Source: Arthrobacter psychrochitiniphilus
GTDB lineage: Bacteria; Actinomycetota; Actinomycetes; Actinomycetales; Micrococcaceae
Reading direction: 5' to 3'
Assembly (NCBI RefSeq): GCF_003185915.1
Contig: NZ_QHLZ01000005.1
Location: forward strand, 186,001 to 250,000
DNA: 64,000 bases
Positions 1-8,976 of this stretch are shown one piece after another. A program made the translations under genes and the position numbers. The first letter of the stretch is position 1; the number at the start of each line of letters is the position of its first letter. The notes under the pieces are model-generated. The model searched no databases. It was not told the DNA's origin and worked only from the letters and a program-made list of their open reading frames with translations.

Positions 1-163
1 AAACCGGAGGCCCGCCCCTTCGTGTTTTTGGCTTTCAATCCGATCATTTCGGTGCAGAATATAGTGCCGGGAACATTCATCCGGTAGTTCGTCCGGGGCA
101 CGCACACGTAAACCAGTCAGACGCGATATTGTTAGATGTTATCTGTGCACCGAGGAGGTACCC

Positions 164-2155
164 ATGGGACTTTTAGAAACCATCACGCATCCGCGTGACC
201 TGAGCCGGCTCAGTGAGCATCAAATGGAGGAGCTGGCCCAGGAGATCCGGGGCTTCCTCATTGCGAACGTGTCCCAAACAGGCGGCCATCTTGGCCCCAA
301 CTTGGGTGTTGTTGAGCTGACCCTTGCCATCCACAGGATCTTCGATTCACCCCGTGACAGCATTGTTTTTGACACGGGCCACCAGTCGTATGTGCATAAA
401 CTACTGACGGGTCGGCAGAATTTCTCCACCTTGCGCCAGCAGGGCGGACTGTCCGGGTATCCGGACCGGGGCGAATCTGAGCATGACATCGTAGAAAGCT
501 CCCACGCCTCCTCATCCTTGTCCTGGGCCGATGGAATTGCCCGGGCCCACCAGCTCAAGGGTGAAAACGATCGCTACGTAGTGGCCGTCATTGGTGACGG
601 GGCACTCACAGGCGGCATGACCTGGGAAGCCATTAACAACATTGCCGCAGATAAGGACCGCAAGGTTGTCATAGTGGTCAATGACAACGGCCGCTCCTAT
701 GCGCCCACCGTTGGCGGGGTCGCCGATTACCTGGCATCACTTCGCCCCGCCATTGACCAGGTGCGTACCCACAAGAAGTATGAAGCGTCCATGGACTGGG
801 GTAAGAAGCGTTTGCAGGACGGCAACGCTGCCGGCCGTTTCGTTTACAAGAGCCTGCACGCTGCCAAAAAAGGCGTCAAGGATTGGTGGGCCCCTCAGGG
901 CCTCTTCGATGATCTCGGCATGAAGTATGTGGGTCCGGTGGATGGCCACGATGAAAAAGCAATGGAAGCTGCGCTGCAGCTGGCCAAGAACTATGCAGGG
1001 CCCGTCATTGTGCACGCCTTCACGGAGAAGGGCCGCGGCTACGCACCAGCCCGTGCCGATATCAACGATCAATTCCACGCCGTGGGCGTCATCAATCCGG
1101 AAACAGGGGCCTCTGTAGAGCAATCCAGTGGAAAGTCCTGGACGGGTGTGTTTGGCGAGGAAATCACCAAGATCGCCGAGGAACGCGAAGACATTGTGGC
1201 CATAACGGGCGCCATGCTGCTCCCCGTTGGCTTCGCCGCGTTAGCTGCAAAGTTTCCCGAACGTGTCATCGATGTTGGTATCGCAGAACAACATGCACTG
1301 ACCATGGCCGCCGGCATGGCCTTTGGTGGACTGCACCCGGTGGTAGCAATTTACGCTACGTTCTTGAACCGGGCCTTTGACCAGCTCCTGATGGACGTTG
1401 CCCTGCACAAGGCCGGTGTCACAATTGTGCTGGACCGGGCCGGTGTCACAGGTCCTGACGGTCCCAGTCACCATGGCATGTGGGATTTGTCCATGCTGCA
1501 GATAGTGCCAGGTCTCCACCTTGCCGCCCCCCGGGATGCGCAACGTCTCCGGGAAGAACTTCGTGAGGCGGTAGCCATTTCGGATGCACCCAGCGTGGTG
1601 CGTTATTCCAAGGGTAAGGTGGGCCCGGAAGTTGCGGCCATTGAGCGTTTGTACGACGGCGTTGATGTCCTGTCCCGCTCACAACACGAGATGCCAGGTG
1701 CCGCCAAAGAACCCCAGGCTGATGTCCTGATAGTCAGTGTTGGCTCTATGAGCGAACTCTCCCTTGATGTCGCCGCACGGATTGGTGCCCAAGGAATTAG
1801 CTCCACTGTGGTTGATCCACGCTGGGTTCTGCCCGTGCCGCGCTCCATTGTGCAGCTGGCCTCACAGCACAGAATAGTCATTGTGGTTGAAGACGGGGTC
1901 CGTGCTGGTGGTGTCGGTTCCCGCATCCGCCAAGAATTACGTGCCGCAGGGATAGACACCGCCCTGAATGAGGTGGGTCTGCCGGTGGAATTTTTGGCAC
2001 ACGGTTCGCGCGAGCAAGTCCTAGAACGTGTGGGACTGACGGCACAGCGGGTGGCCCAGGACGTCGTGGAACAGGTCCTTGGCACGAAGGTGCCCTTTGC
2101 GCGGCCGCTGCCCGGTGAAGTTGCTCCCCGCACGGGACAGATGCCGATCCTGTGA
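164..2155 (+). CDS. dxs: 1-deoxy-D-xylulose-5-phosphate synthase
   Basis: Condenses pyruvate and glyceraldehyde 3-phosphate to DXP, the first step of the MEP isoprenoid pathway, in the cytosol. The 663-residue protein has the family layout: GGHLGPNLG near residue 40, the thiamine-diphosphate motif GDGALTGG at 144-151 with VVNDNG about 25 residues later, and a transketolase-like central domain ([28 protein letters not shown]). The C-terminus is complete. A strong GGAGG lies just before the ATG. Its TGA overlaps the GTG of the DUF402 gene, so the two are probably translationally coupled. The length is slightly above the E. coli enzyme, as is usual in actinomycetes. The identification is secure. 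Confidence 0.97.
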   Translation: MGLLETITHPRDLSRLSEHQMEELAQEIRGFLIANVSQTGGHLGPNLGVVELTLAIHRIFDSPRDSIVFDTGHQSYVHKLLTGRQNFSTLRQQGGLSGYPDRGESEHDIVESSHASSSLSWADGIARAHQLKGENDRYVVAVIGDGALTGGMTWEAINNIAADKDRKVVIVVNDNGRSYAPTVGGVADYLASLRPAIDQVRTHKKYEASMDWGKKRLQDGNAAGRFVYKSLHAAKKGVKDWWAPQGLFDDLGMKYVGPVDGHDEKAMEAALQLAKNYAGPVIVHAFTEKGRGYAPARADINDQFHAVGVINPETGASVEQSSGKSWTGVFGEEITKIAEEREDIVAITGAMLLPVGFAALAAKFPERVIDVGIAEQHALTMAAGMAFGGLHPVVAIYATFLNRAFDQLLMDVALHKAGVTIVLDRAGVTGPDGPSHHGMWDLSMLQIVPGLHLAAPRDAQRLREELREAVAISDAPSVVRYSKGKVGPEVAAIERLYDGVDVLSRSQHEMPGAAKEPQADVLIVSVGSMSELSLDVAARIGAQGISSTVVDPRWVLPVPRSIVQLASQHRIVIVVEDGVRAGGVGSRIRQELRAAGIDTALNEVGLPVEFLAHGSREQVLERVGLTAQRVAQDVVEQVLGTKVPFARPLPGEVAPRTGQMPIL

Positions 2156-2733
2156 CGGAAGCCTTTCACACTACGCTCCAGGGCGCGGATTTTCCGGTGC
2201 CCGGGGACTTAGTGGTTGCCCGTAACCGCAAATATGACGGCACAGCCCACTGGGTTGTGCCGGGACGCCACCTTGGCACGGATGAGCATGGGCACTGGAT
2301 TTTCCAAGGCACGCATGAATTCATTTCCCGGCCAGGTGCTGCCCTGTACACCGAATCGGATGCCATTTTTTTGATCCCGCATACCGGGGATTGGGTGGCC
2401 ACCTTCTTCGATGACGGGCACCCAAACGGCGTGGAACTGTACATTGATTTGGCACTGGATCTGCAGTGGCACCGCATTCGCCCCTCCGTTATTGAGTTCC
2501 ACATGATTGACATGGACCTTGACGTGGTGCGCACCAAGAGCCGCGGATTGTTTGTTGATGACCGCGACGAATTTGCCCAACACACTGTGAAGTTTTCCTA
2601 TCCGCAGGAACTCTGCACGCGTATGGAGACCGCCACGGGCGCACTTACGGACGCCGTGGCGGCCGGCCACGCCCCATTCGATGGCCGCGACGCGGCCTGG
2701 TTCACCCTTGGAAGGACGCTGCAACCAGCATGA
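2152..2733 (+). CDS. DUF402 domain protein
   Basis: A 193-residue cytosolic protein of the DUF402 family, seen in the central stretch with DWVATFFDD, the acidic IDMDLDVV and LFVDDRDEF segments, and a C-terminal helix. Some DUF402 proteins are nucleoside di/triphosphate phosphatases or RNA-associated; which applies here cannot be told. The GTG start overlaps the dxs stop (GTGA) and its own TGA overlaps the ATG of the next gene (ATGA), so it sits in the middle of a three-gene operon. No signal peptide or membrane segment is visible. Confidence 0.8.
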   Translation: MTEAFHTTLQGADFPVPGDLVVARNRKYDGTAHWVVPGRHLGTDEHGHWIFQGTHEFISRPGAALYTESDAIFLIPHTGDWVATFFDDGHPNGVELYIDLALDLQWHRIRPSVIEFHMIDMDLDVVRTKSRGLFVDDRDEFAQHTVKFSYPQELCTRMETATGALTDAVAAGHAPFDGRDAAWFTLGRTLQPA

Positions 2734-3398
2734 GCGAGACTATGAACACCGAGCAGCACAATGAGACCATTTTGGCGGGCCTTGACCCCAACATTGTGCG
2801 TATGTACAAACGCGACGACGCCGGAACGCTGATTTTCCGTGAGGCGTGGGTTGACGCTGGGGGAGCCGAGGAGACTGACGCCGCGGAGGGTAGCGAGCAC
2901 GGCGTATTCTTCGTTGTCAACCATGGCACCGTGGGTCATGTCAGCACGTCCAAGGAGGCCGCTGTTAACTCCTTGGAAGAGGCCGAAGCCATGCTCGCGG
3001 CTTTTTCTGAGCAGTGCACCGAAGACGGCTATGCTGTCCTTTCCCGTGAAGAGCAGGTGCTGGTGGTGGCGCAGTTCGCACTCAAGAGTGACAAGGTCAG
3101 TGATCGTGATAAGCACCTGGCTCACCGGGCCAAGGACGCTCTGACGCCACACTTGGCGTGGCGCGGCAGTGGTGTCTTGGAGAAGCTGGAGTTCACGGCG
3201 GCAGGGCACGGCTTGGGCAAGCTGAACATTTACATTGTGGCTCCCGACGCAGCACGCGCCGTAGCTAACATCAAGGTGTGCATCCGTGAAGAAAAGCTTG
3301 ACTTCACGAAGCTGACAGTGGCCACCGGCCCCATTGATGACCCCTCGGCGCTGCGTGCCAAGCACAGCGCCACAGGAGGAACAGCCTTCTCGCTATAA
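2730..3398 (+). CDS. Hypothetical cytosolic protein, dxs operon
   Basis: A 222-residue protein with no family I recognise. It is soluble and rather acidic in its first third, with alternating helix and strand afterwards. There are no membrane spans, signal peptide or cysteine clusters. Its ATG overlaps the DUF402 stop (ATGA), so it is co-translated with dxs and DUF402. A strong terminator hairpin follows 48 bp downstream and closes the operon. Codon use matches its neighbours, which supports a real gene. The function is unknown. Confidence 0.7.
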   Translation: MSETMNTEQHNETILAGLDPNIVRMYKRDDAGTLIFREAWVDAGGAEETDAAEGSEHGVFFVVNHGTVGHVSTSKEAAVNSLEEAEAMLAAFSEQCTEDGYAVLSREEQVLVVAQFALKSDKVSDRDKHLAHRAKDALTPHLAWRGSGVLEKLEFTAAGHGLGKLNIYIVAPDAARAVANIKVCIREEKLDFTKLTVATGPIDDPSALRAKHSATGGTAFSL

Positions 3399-3412
3399 CC
3401 GCTACCCCGCCA

Positions 3413-3543
3413 GCCAACGCTCGGTTATTTTAGGGGCGTTTATTCTGGACGCTCCCTCACCTTCTTGAGGGAGCGTCCTTTTTGGGTACGGAAGATCAAC
3501 CGAGCGTTGGCTCAAAATGCCCCGAAACTAACCGAGCGTTGGC
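3413..3543. repeat. Nested inverted repeat around the terminator
   Basis: The 29-nt left arm (3413-3441, beginning GCCAACGCTCGGTTA) is matched in inverted orientation at 3515-3543 with three mismatches. A further direct copy of AACCGAGCGTTGGC stands at 3498-3511. The terminator hairpin is inside. The form suggests a palindromic intergenic repeat (REP/MITE-like) rather than a simple terminator. Confidence 0.75.
3447..3483 (+). terminator. Rho-independent terminator of dxs operon
   Basis: A perfect 13-bp stem (GGACGCTCCCTCA at 3447-3459 against 3466-3478) with a 6-nt loop, followed directly by five T. It lies behind the third gene of the dxs operon and forms the inner hairpin of a larger inverted repeat (3413-3543). 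Confidence 0.9.
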
Positions 3544-3579
3544 CGGGGTGGTGGGTGTTGCTTTGACTATTGTTGAAGC

Positions 3580-4569
3580 ATGAGTGAAAATCACAGTGAA
3601 TACCGCCAAGTAGGACGCTCCGGGCTGACAGTTTCCACCGTGGGCCTGGGCTGCAACAATTTGGGCCGAGGGGGAACGGCGACGCAGACGCAGGAGGGTA
3701 GTGACGCCGTCGTGCATGCAGCACTGGAGGCAGGCATAACCCATTTTGACGTAGCGGACGTCTACGGGATGACGGCCGGGCTCAGCGAAACAATGCTCGG
3801 CAGAGCACTCGGCCGGCACCGGGGAGAGGTGGTTGTGGCCACTAAATTTGGTATGGATGCCCAGGGCGCCAACGGTTTCGGAGGGGGTGCGCGCGGTTCG
3901 CGGAAGTACATCGCGCAGGCGGTGGAAGCCTCGCTGCGGCGCTTGAACACCGACTATATCGATCTGTTTTATTACCATACCCCCGATGGACTCACCCCGA
4001 TGGCTGAAACACTCTCAGCGCTGGATGACCTGATCCATGCCGGAAAAGTTCGCTACATTGGCCACTCCAACCTGGCGGGTTGGCAGATCGCCGATGCCGA
4101 ATACACTGCCCGTGTGGCTGGCACACAGCGTTTTGTGGCTAGTCAGAATCACTACAATCTCCTTGACCGCCGGGCAGAGCAGGAAGTGACCCCGGCCGCC
4201 GAGGCTTACGGGCTCGGTGTCATGCCCTACTTCCCGCTTGCGAATGGGCTGCTGACTGGAAAATACAAGGGCGGCGCGGTGCCGCAGGGCAGCCGGCTCT
4301 CGCACACACGCCAGCACATGGTGGCAGAGGCAGAGACGTCCCAATTCCAGGCGTTCAGCGACTTTGCGGCTGCCCGGGACCTGACGGAAGTACAGGTCGC
4401 ATTCTCCTGGCTGGCAGCACAGGCATCGGTTGCCAGTGTGATTGCAGGGGCCACGAAGCCCGAGCAGGTACAGGAGAACGCGCGTGCCGCATCGTGGAAG
4501 CCAACCGTGCAGGATCTCGCCGAACTCGATCTAATCTTCCCGAAAACGCCCAAGGTGGCACTCTTCTAG
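3580..4569 (+). CDS. Aldo/keto reductase
   Basis: A 329-residue NADPH-dependent oxidoreductase of the AKR superfamily with a TIM-barrel fold. The catalytic tetrad is visible: Asp57 and Tyr62 in FDVADVYG, Lys89 in VVATKFG and His133 in YYHTPDG. The nucleotide-binding end has SVIAGATKPEQVQENA. The overall pattern is of the YghZ/Tas-like (AKR11-14) group that reduces small aldehydes and ketones; the substrate cannot be inferred. It is a single gene after a terminator, convergent with the Rieske gene downstream. Confidence 0.9.
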   Translation: MSENHSEYRQVGRSGLTVSTVGLGCNNLGRGGTATQTQEGSDAVVHAALEAGITHFDVADVYGMTAGLSETMLGRALGRHRGEVVVATKFGMDAQGANGFGGGARGSRKYIAQAVEASLRRLNTDYIDLFYYHTPDGLTPMAETLSALDDLIHAGKVRYIGHSNLAGWQIADAEYTARVAGTQRFVASQNHYNLLDRRAEQEVTPAAEAYGLGVMPYFPLANGLLTGKYKGGAVPQGSRLSHTRQHMVAEAETSQFQAFSDFAAARDLTEVQVAFSWLAAQASVASVIAGATKPEQVQENARAASWKPTVQDLAELDLIFPKTPKVALF

Positions 4570-4638
4570 GGCGCATGGGGGTGTGCAGCTCTAGTCGTAG
4601 CGAGTGGGCGCGACGCCTCAGCCGGGCGTCCGTGGCCT

Positions 4639-5091
4639 CTAGACAGAAACAGTGATCCATTCACCGTCAATGCTGGCAGCGTACCGGGGCAGCGGGGCCT
4701 TCGCCGGGCCGGAGACAACCGTGCCGTCACTTCCCTTAAAGATGCTTCCATGGCAGGGGCATTTGAAGTCCTCGCCGCTGGGAGCCACTTTGCAGCCTGC
4801 ATGAGTGCAGATATCGGAGTAGGCAAGGACGGTGGCCTCGTCTGGGCGGAACAGCATGACCTCCACCTCACCGGCCGTTGCCGCCGCGGAGCCGCCAACA
4901 GGCAATTCGGCAATTTTCCCCACCTCGTAGGGTGTGCCGCCCGTGGGAATCTCTTCCGGGGCCTGGCCCTTGGCCTTGGTGTTGCTGACAGAGGGTGCGC
5001 AGCCAGCAAGGGCCAGTGCGCAGGCGGCGCCGGTGACGGCAGTGGTAGCTCGCAAAGTGGAGCGGCGGGTCAGGGAAGGCTCAACAGTCAT
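4639..5091 (-). CDS. Rieske [2Fe-2S] lipoprotein, Tat-type signal
   Basis: A 150-residue exported iron-sulfur protein. The N-terminus has an RR-containing signal (LTRRSTLRA), a hydrophobic stretch and the lipobox LALAGC with Cys31, so it should be exported folded by Tat and anchored as a lipoprotein. The Rieske cluster ligands are CTHAGC (95-100) and CPCHGS (111-116). It is a small stand-alone Rieske protein, not the QcrA subunit, which is larger and has membrane spans. The partner redox enzyme is unknown. A strong hairpin lies upstream, between it and fadB. Confidence 0.9.
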   Translation of the reverse strand: MTVEPSLTRRSTLRATTAVTGAACALALAGCAPSVSNTKAKGQAPEEIPTGGTPYEVGKIAELPVGGSAAATAGEVEVMLFRPDEATVLAYSDICTHAGCKVAPSGEDFKCPCHGSIFKGSDGTVVSGPAKAPLPRYAASIDGEWITVSV

Positions 5092-5235
5092 AGAAGCATT
5101 CTTTCAGGCTGCGCTGTGAGAATGCCAAACGGCCACAGCTATCAGGTTGGGGGTTCCCCGAGGGAACGGCGAATACCTCTCCGTTCGGGAGAAAAAAACG
5201 TCAAGTGGTTTGACCATGGTTCCTTCTTTCTAGGG

Positions 5236-5280
5236 ACGGCTCCGGTCCCTCGCCTTGGCAAGGTGAGGGACCGGAGCCGT
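5236..5280. terminator. Long GC-rich hairpin after fadB
   Basis: Inverted repeat with arms ACGGCTCCGGTCCCTC (5236-5251) and GAGGGACCGGAGCCGT (5265-5280), with CCTTG/CAAGG extending the stem inward. It stands between the 3' end of fadB and the start of the Rieske gene, both on the minus strand. There is no clear T-run on either side, so it may be an mRNA-stabilising or processing hairpin as well as a terminator. Confidence 0.6.
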
Positions 5281-5325
5281 ACTGGGTAGAAGCTGTGCTG
5301 GTGAGTGAGGCAAGCAACCGGTGAG

Positions 5326-7470
5326 TTACACCACCGGGTGGAACGGCTTCCCGTTGACCCGCTGGGAGGCGCCCACCCGGTCTAGGTACGGGGTGATCCC
5401 GCCCAGGTGCATGGGCCAGCCAGCGCCGAGGATCATGCACAAATCAATATCCTCCGGCCCGGCCACCACGCCTTCGGCGAGCATGAGCCCGATCTCTTCG
5501 GCCAAAGCGTCCTGGGTTTTGCGCAGCAACTCGTCCCCCGAAGAAGGGGAATTGCCGAAGCTCAACAGGGCCAGGGTCTGGGCCGGGATGGCGAGAGAAC
5601 CATCCTCATTCTTGACCCAGAGCGCCTTGATACCCGCATCGATCAGGGCCTGCTGGTTGGCGGAGACGTGGAAGCGGTCCCCGAAGGCGGCATGCAATGA
5701 CTCCGTGACGTGCTGCGCCACCGGAATGCCCACCATGGCTAGCAGCGTGAACGGGGTCATGGGCAGTCCCATGGGCCGCAGCGCGGTATCAGCCGTGTGC
5801 GCGTCGGTACCTTCGTCGAAGGCTTTGGACACCTCAGCCATGAGGCGCAGCAGTACGCGGTTGACCACAAACGCAGCGGCGTCCTTGACCAGCACCGCAC
5901 TCTTTCGCAGCGCCTTGGCGGTGGCGAACGCAGTGGCGAGGACGGCGTCGTCAGTTTTGGGTGCGCGCACAATCTCCAGCAGCGGCATGAGCGCCACGGG
6001 GTTGAAGAAATGGAAGCCCACCAGACGCTCTGGGTGCAACAGGTCCGCAGCCATGGCGGTGACGGAGAGGGAGGAGGTGTTGGTGGCCAGGATGCACTCG
6101 GGGGAGACAACCGCCTCCACCTGCGCGAATACGGCCTTCTTCACTGACAGCTCTTCGAAGACTGCCTCAATGACAAAGTCGGCGTCAAAGAAGGCTTCCT
6201 TGCTGGCGGATCCGGTCACGAGCGCCTTGGTCCGGTTTGCAGCGTCCTGGCTGATACGGCCCTTGGCGAGCAACTTATCCACCTCGCCGTGCACGTACGC
6301 CACGCCCTTGTCCACGCGCTCCTGGTCAATGTCTGTCATGACCACGGGCACCTTGAGTTGGCGGGCGAACAGCAACGCAAATTGGCCAGCCATGAGCCCG
6401 GCGCCTACCACGCCCACCTTCGTTACGGGGCGTGCCAGCTTGGGATCCGGGGCTCCAGCCGGCTTCTTGGCACGCTTTTGGACCAGGTCCAGGAACGCGT
6501 ACACAGTGTCGCGGAACTGCGGGGTGCCCATGAGCTCGGCCAGTGCCGCATCCTCGGCCGCGAAGGACTCTGCCTTGGTGAAGTGCTTACCCTTCTCCAA
6601 GAGTTCAATGACCTTCGCCGGGGCCGGGGCCGCATTGGAGGTCTTGGCTTCCACAAATGCCTTGGCACGCACGACGGCGGCATCCCACGCAGCGCTGTTC
6701 TCCTCACTCAGCGGTTCGCTCACCGCATTGGGGCGGCTGACGCTTTCGGCGCCGGCGAGCACGCGGGCAGCCCAGATCAGTGATTGTTCCAGGAAGTCGG
6801 CGGGTTCAAAGAGCGCGTCAGCAATGCCCAACTTATAAGCAGCCGGACCGCTGAGGGTGCGGTTGTTGGAGAGGGAGCTTTCAATCATGACTGTGACGGC
6901 GTTGGACGGTCCGATCAGGCGGGGGAGCAGGTACACGCCACCCCAGCCGGGCACCAGGCCCAGGAATGCCTCAGGCAGGGCCAGCGCTCCGGCCCCGGTG
7001 GAGACGGTGCGGTAGTTAGCGTTGAGGGCAATTTCGAGCCCGCCACCCAGTGCCACGCCGTTGATGAATACGAAGCTGGGCACGCCCAACGCGTTGAGGG
7101 TGGAGTAGACGTCGTGGCCCAGCTGGGCCATCCACAGTGCCGCCTCGGGATCCTTGAGGCTCTTGACAGCGGAAAGATCAGCGCCGGCGGCCAGGAAGAA
7201 CGGTTTGCCGGTGACGCCCACGCCCACAATTTCGCCGCGGGCTGCCCGCTCGCGCTGGGCTTCTAGGACGGTGCCCAGCTCCACCAGGGTGTTGGGGCCC
7301 AGTGTTGTGGGGCGGCGGTGGTCCAGTCCGTTATCGAGCGTGATCAGCGCAAAAGTGCCGGCGCTCGGTGCTCCGTCCACGCCGGGCAAGGCAATGTCTT
7401 GGACAAAGGAGTGAGTCACAACCTCGTCAGGGAACAAGACGGCGAGTTTGTTGAAGTCTTGGGCGCTCAT
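5326..7470 (-). CDS. fadB: 3-hydroxyacyl-CoA dehydrogenase / enoyl-CoA hydratase fusion
   Basis: The multifunctional beta-oxidation alpha subunit: an N-terminal crotonase domain hydrates enoyl-CoA and the following dehydrogenase domain oxidises the hydroxyacyl-CoA with NAD. About 714 residues. The crotonase part shows FINGVALGGGLEIAL and LPEAFLGLVPGWGG. The dehydrogenase part starts near residue 355 with the dinucleotide motif VGVVGAGLMAGQ and continues with LVGFHFFNPVALMPLLEIV. I chose the ATG at 7470 because GGGAG precedes it and it overlaps the fadA stop (ATGA); a longer in-frame reading would run into fadA and looks non-coding. It forms a trifunctional pair with fadA. Confidence 0.95.
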   Translation of the reverse strand: MSAQDFNKLAVLFPDEVVTHSFVQDIALPGVDGAPSAGTFALITLDNGLDHRRPTTLGPNTLVELGTVLEAQRERAARGEIVGVGVTGKPFFLAAGADLSAVKSLKDPEAALWMAQLGHDVYSTLNALGVPSFVFINGVALGGGLEIALNANYRTVSTGAGALALPEAFLGLVPGWGGVYLLPRLIGPSNAVTVMIESSLSNNRTLSGPAAYKLGIADALFEPADFLEQSLIWAARVLAGAESVSRPNAVSEPLSEENSAAWDAAVVRAKAFVEAKTSNAAPAPAKVIELLEKGKHFTKAESFAAEDAALAELMGTPQFRDTVYAFLDLVQKRAKKPAGAPDPKLARPVTKVGVVGAGLMAGQFALLFARQLKVPVVMTDIDQERVDKGVAYVHGEVDKLLAKGRISQDAANRTKALVTGSASKEAFFDADFVIEAVFEELSVKKAVFAQVEAVVSPECILATNTSSLSVTAMAADLLHPERLVGFHFFNPVALMPLLEIVRAPKTDDAVLATAFATAKALRKSAVLVKDAAAFVVNRVLLRLMAEVSKAFDEGTDAHTADTALRPMGLPMTPFTLLAMVGIPVAQHVTESLHAAFGDRFHVSANQQALIDAGIKALWVKNEDGSLAIPAQTLALLSFGNSPSSGDELLRKTQDALAEEIGLMLAEGVVAGPEDIDLCMILGAGWPMHLGGITPYLDRVGASQRVNGKPFHPVV

Positions 7471-8708
7471 GCTGCGCTCCCTTCCGTGGTTGTTGCGGTG
7501 TCCGTACCGGTATTGAAGTGCGGGTTTTCCCAGATGACGGTGGCACCCATGCCCAAGCCGATGCACATGGTGGTGATGCCGTAGCGGACGCTGTGGTCCT
7601 CCTCGAATTGGCGGGCTAGTTGGTTCATGAGCCGGACGCCGGAGGAGGCCAGGGGGTGTCCCACCGCGATGGCGCCGCCGTAGCGGTTCACGCGCGGGTC
7701 ATCATCGGCAATGCCAAAGTGATCCAAGAAGGAAAGCACCTGAACGGCGAAGGCCTCGTTGATTTCAAAGAGCCCGATGTCCTCGATGCTCAGCCCGGCC
7801 AGGCGCAGCGCCTTTTCTGTGGCAGGAACCGGGCCAATGCCCATGACTTCAGGGGCCACACCGGCAAAGGCGTAGGTGACTAGGCGCATCTTGACGGGCA
7901 GGCCCAGCTCGGCGGCAGCATCGGCAGAAGCCAAAAGTGCCGCCGTAGCGCCGTCGTTCAGGCCAGCTGCATTTCCGGCACTGACCCGGCCGTGCGCGCG
8001 GAACGGGGTACGCAAGCTGGCAAGATCTTCCACGGTGGTGCCGGGGCGTGGCGGCTCATCGGCGGTGTTCACGGTCCAGCCTGCGCCGGGCTTCATGGTG
8101 GCCACGGGCACTAGGTCGGGCGCAATGGCACCTTCGGCCAGCGCTGCGGCAAATTTGTTCTGGCTGGCCACGGCGTAAGCGTCGGTGCGTTCCTTGGTGA
8201 TGGCCGGGAAGCGGTCATGCAAGTTTTCCGCCGTGTTGCCCATGTTCAGTGCGGCCGGATCCACAATGCGTTCGGACATGAAGCGCGGGTTCGGATCGGC
8301 CCCGGCACCCATCGGATGGTGCCCCATGTGCTCCACGCCGCCGGCAATGACCACGTCGTAGGCGCCAAAGCCAATGCCCGACGCCGTCGTTGTCACCGCG
8401 GTCATGGCGCCAGCGCACATCCGGTCAATGGCGAATCCCGGCACGGACTGCGGCAGGCCGGCTAACAGTGCCGCGGTGCGGCCGATCGTCAGGCCCTGGT
8501 CCCCGGTCTGAGTGGTGGCTGCGATGGCAACGTCGTCAATGCGCTCGGGGGGCAGTTGCGGATTGCGACGCATGAGTTCGCGAATGCATTTGACCACCAG
8601 GTCATCGGCGCGGGTGTTGGCATAAATGCCCTTTTCCCCGGCGCGTCCAAACGGTGTGCGGACGCCGTCAACAAAGACCACGTCCCTAATTTGCCGATTA
8701 TGGCTCAC
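7467..8708 (-). CDS. fadA: Acetyl-CoA acyltransferase (thiolase)
   Basis: Thiolytic cleavage of 3-ketoacyl-CoA, the last step of beta-oxidation. The catalytic residues are visible: the nucleophilic Cys in DRMCAGAMTAV, the NEAFA segment, His in AVGHPLASSG and the second Cys in TTMCIGLGMG. The GTG at 8708 is preferred over the ATG at 8732 because AAGGAG sits at the ideal distance before it, giving 413 residues with a normal thiolase N-terminus (IRDVVFVDGVRTPFGR). It overlaps fadB by ATGA, so the two subunits are translated together. Confidence 0.95.
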   Translation of the reverse strand: MSHNRQIRDVVFVDGVRTPFGRAGEKGIYANTRADDLVVKCIRELMRRNPQLPPERIDDVAIAATTQTGDQGLTIGRTAALLAGLPQSVPGFAIDRMCAGAMTAVTTTASGIGFGAYDVVIAGGVEHMGHHPMGAGADPNPRFMSERIVDPAALNMGNTAENLHDRFPAITKERTDAYAVASQNKFAAALAEGAIAPDLVPVATMKPGAGWTVNTADEPPRPGTTVEDLASLRTPFRAHGRVSAGNAAGLNDGATAALLASADAAAELGLPVKMRLVTYAFAGVAPEVMGIGPVPATEKALRLAGLSIEDIGLFEINEAFAVQVLSFLDHFGIADDDPRVNRYGGAIAVGHPLASSGVRLMNQLARQFEEDHSVRYGITTMCIGLGMGATVIWENPHFNTGTDTATTTEGSAA

Positions 8709-8858
8709 GTCTATCTCCTTGGTCGCAAACAACGGATACTGCCCAGCCTAAACGTCAGGGCAGCGGTTGTGGTGCACATCATGTTACTCGCCAGTAACTT
8801 ATGCTCCAAATCGTGTGAACTTCGTCAATGCACACTCTCGTCCCGATATAGATCAGCA

Positions 8859-8950
8859 ACGCTATCCCAGCAATGGGGCTTAAACGCCGAACGCTATCGC
8901 AGTTCAGTGCGATAGCGTTCGCGAAAATCCAACCATTGGTGGGATAGCGT
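8859..8950. repeat. Nested palindrome between rnd and fadA
   Basis: Outer arms of 18 nt, ACGCTATCCCAGCAATGG (8859-8876) and 8933-8950, are complementary with one mismatch. Inside is a perfect 14-bp hairpin, CGAACGCTATCGCA (8888-8901) with 8908-8921 and a 6-nt loop. The core ACGCTATC/GATAGCGT occurs four times. It lies after the 3' end of rnd and before fadA and has no T-run. Confidence 0.8.
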
Positions 8951-8976
8951 CGGGGTTTGGCGGGGAGGGGGCTGGG

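Noticed and set aside
2598-3365. 255-codon minus-strand frame opposite the dxs operon third gene
   Set aside because: The plus-strand frame has start overlap with DUF402 and a terminator behind it; the minus frame has no ribosome site or resemblance.
5321-6838. 505-codon plus-strand frame opposite fadB
   Set aside because: It is Ser/Ala/Arg-rich antisense shadow of the fadB gene with no family resemblance.
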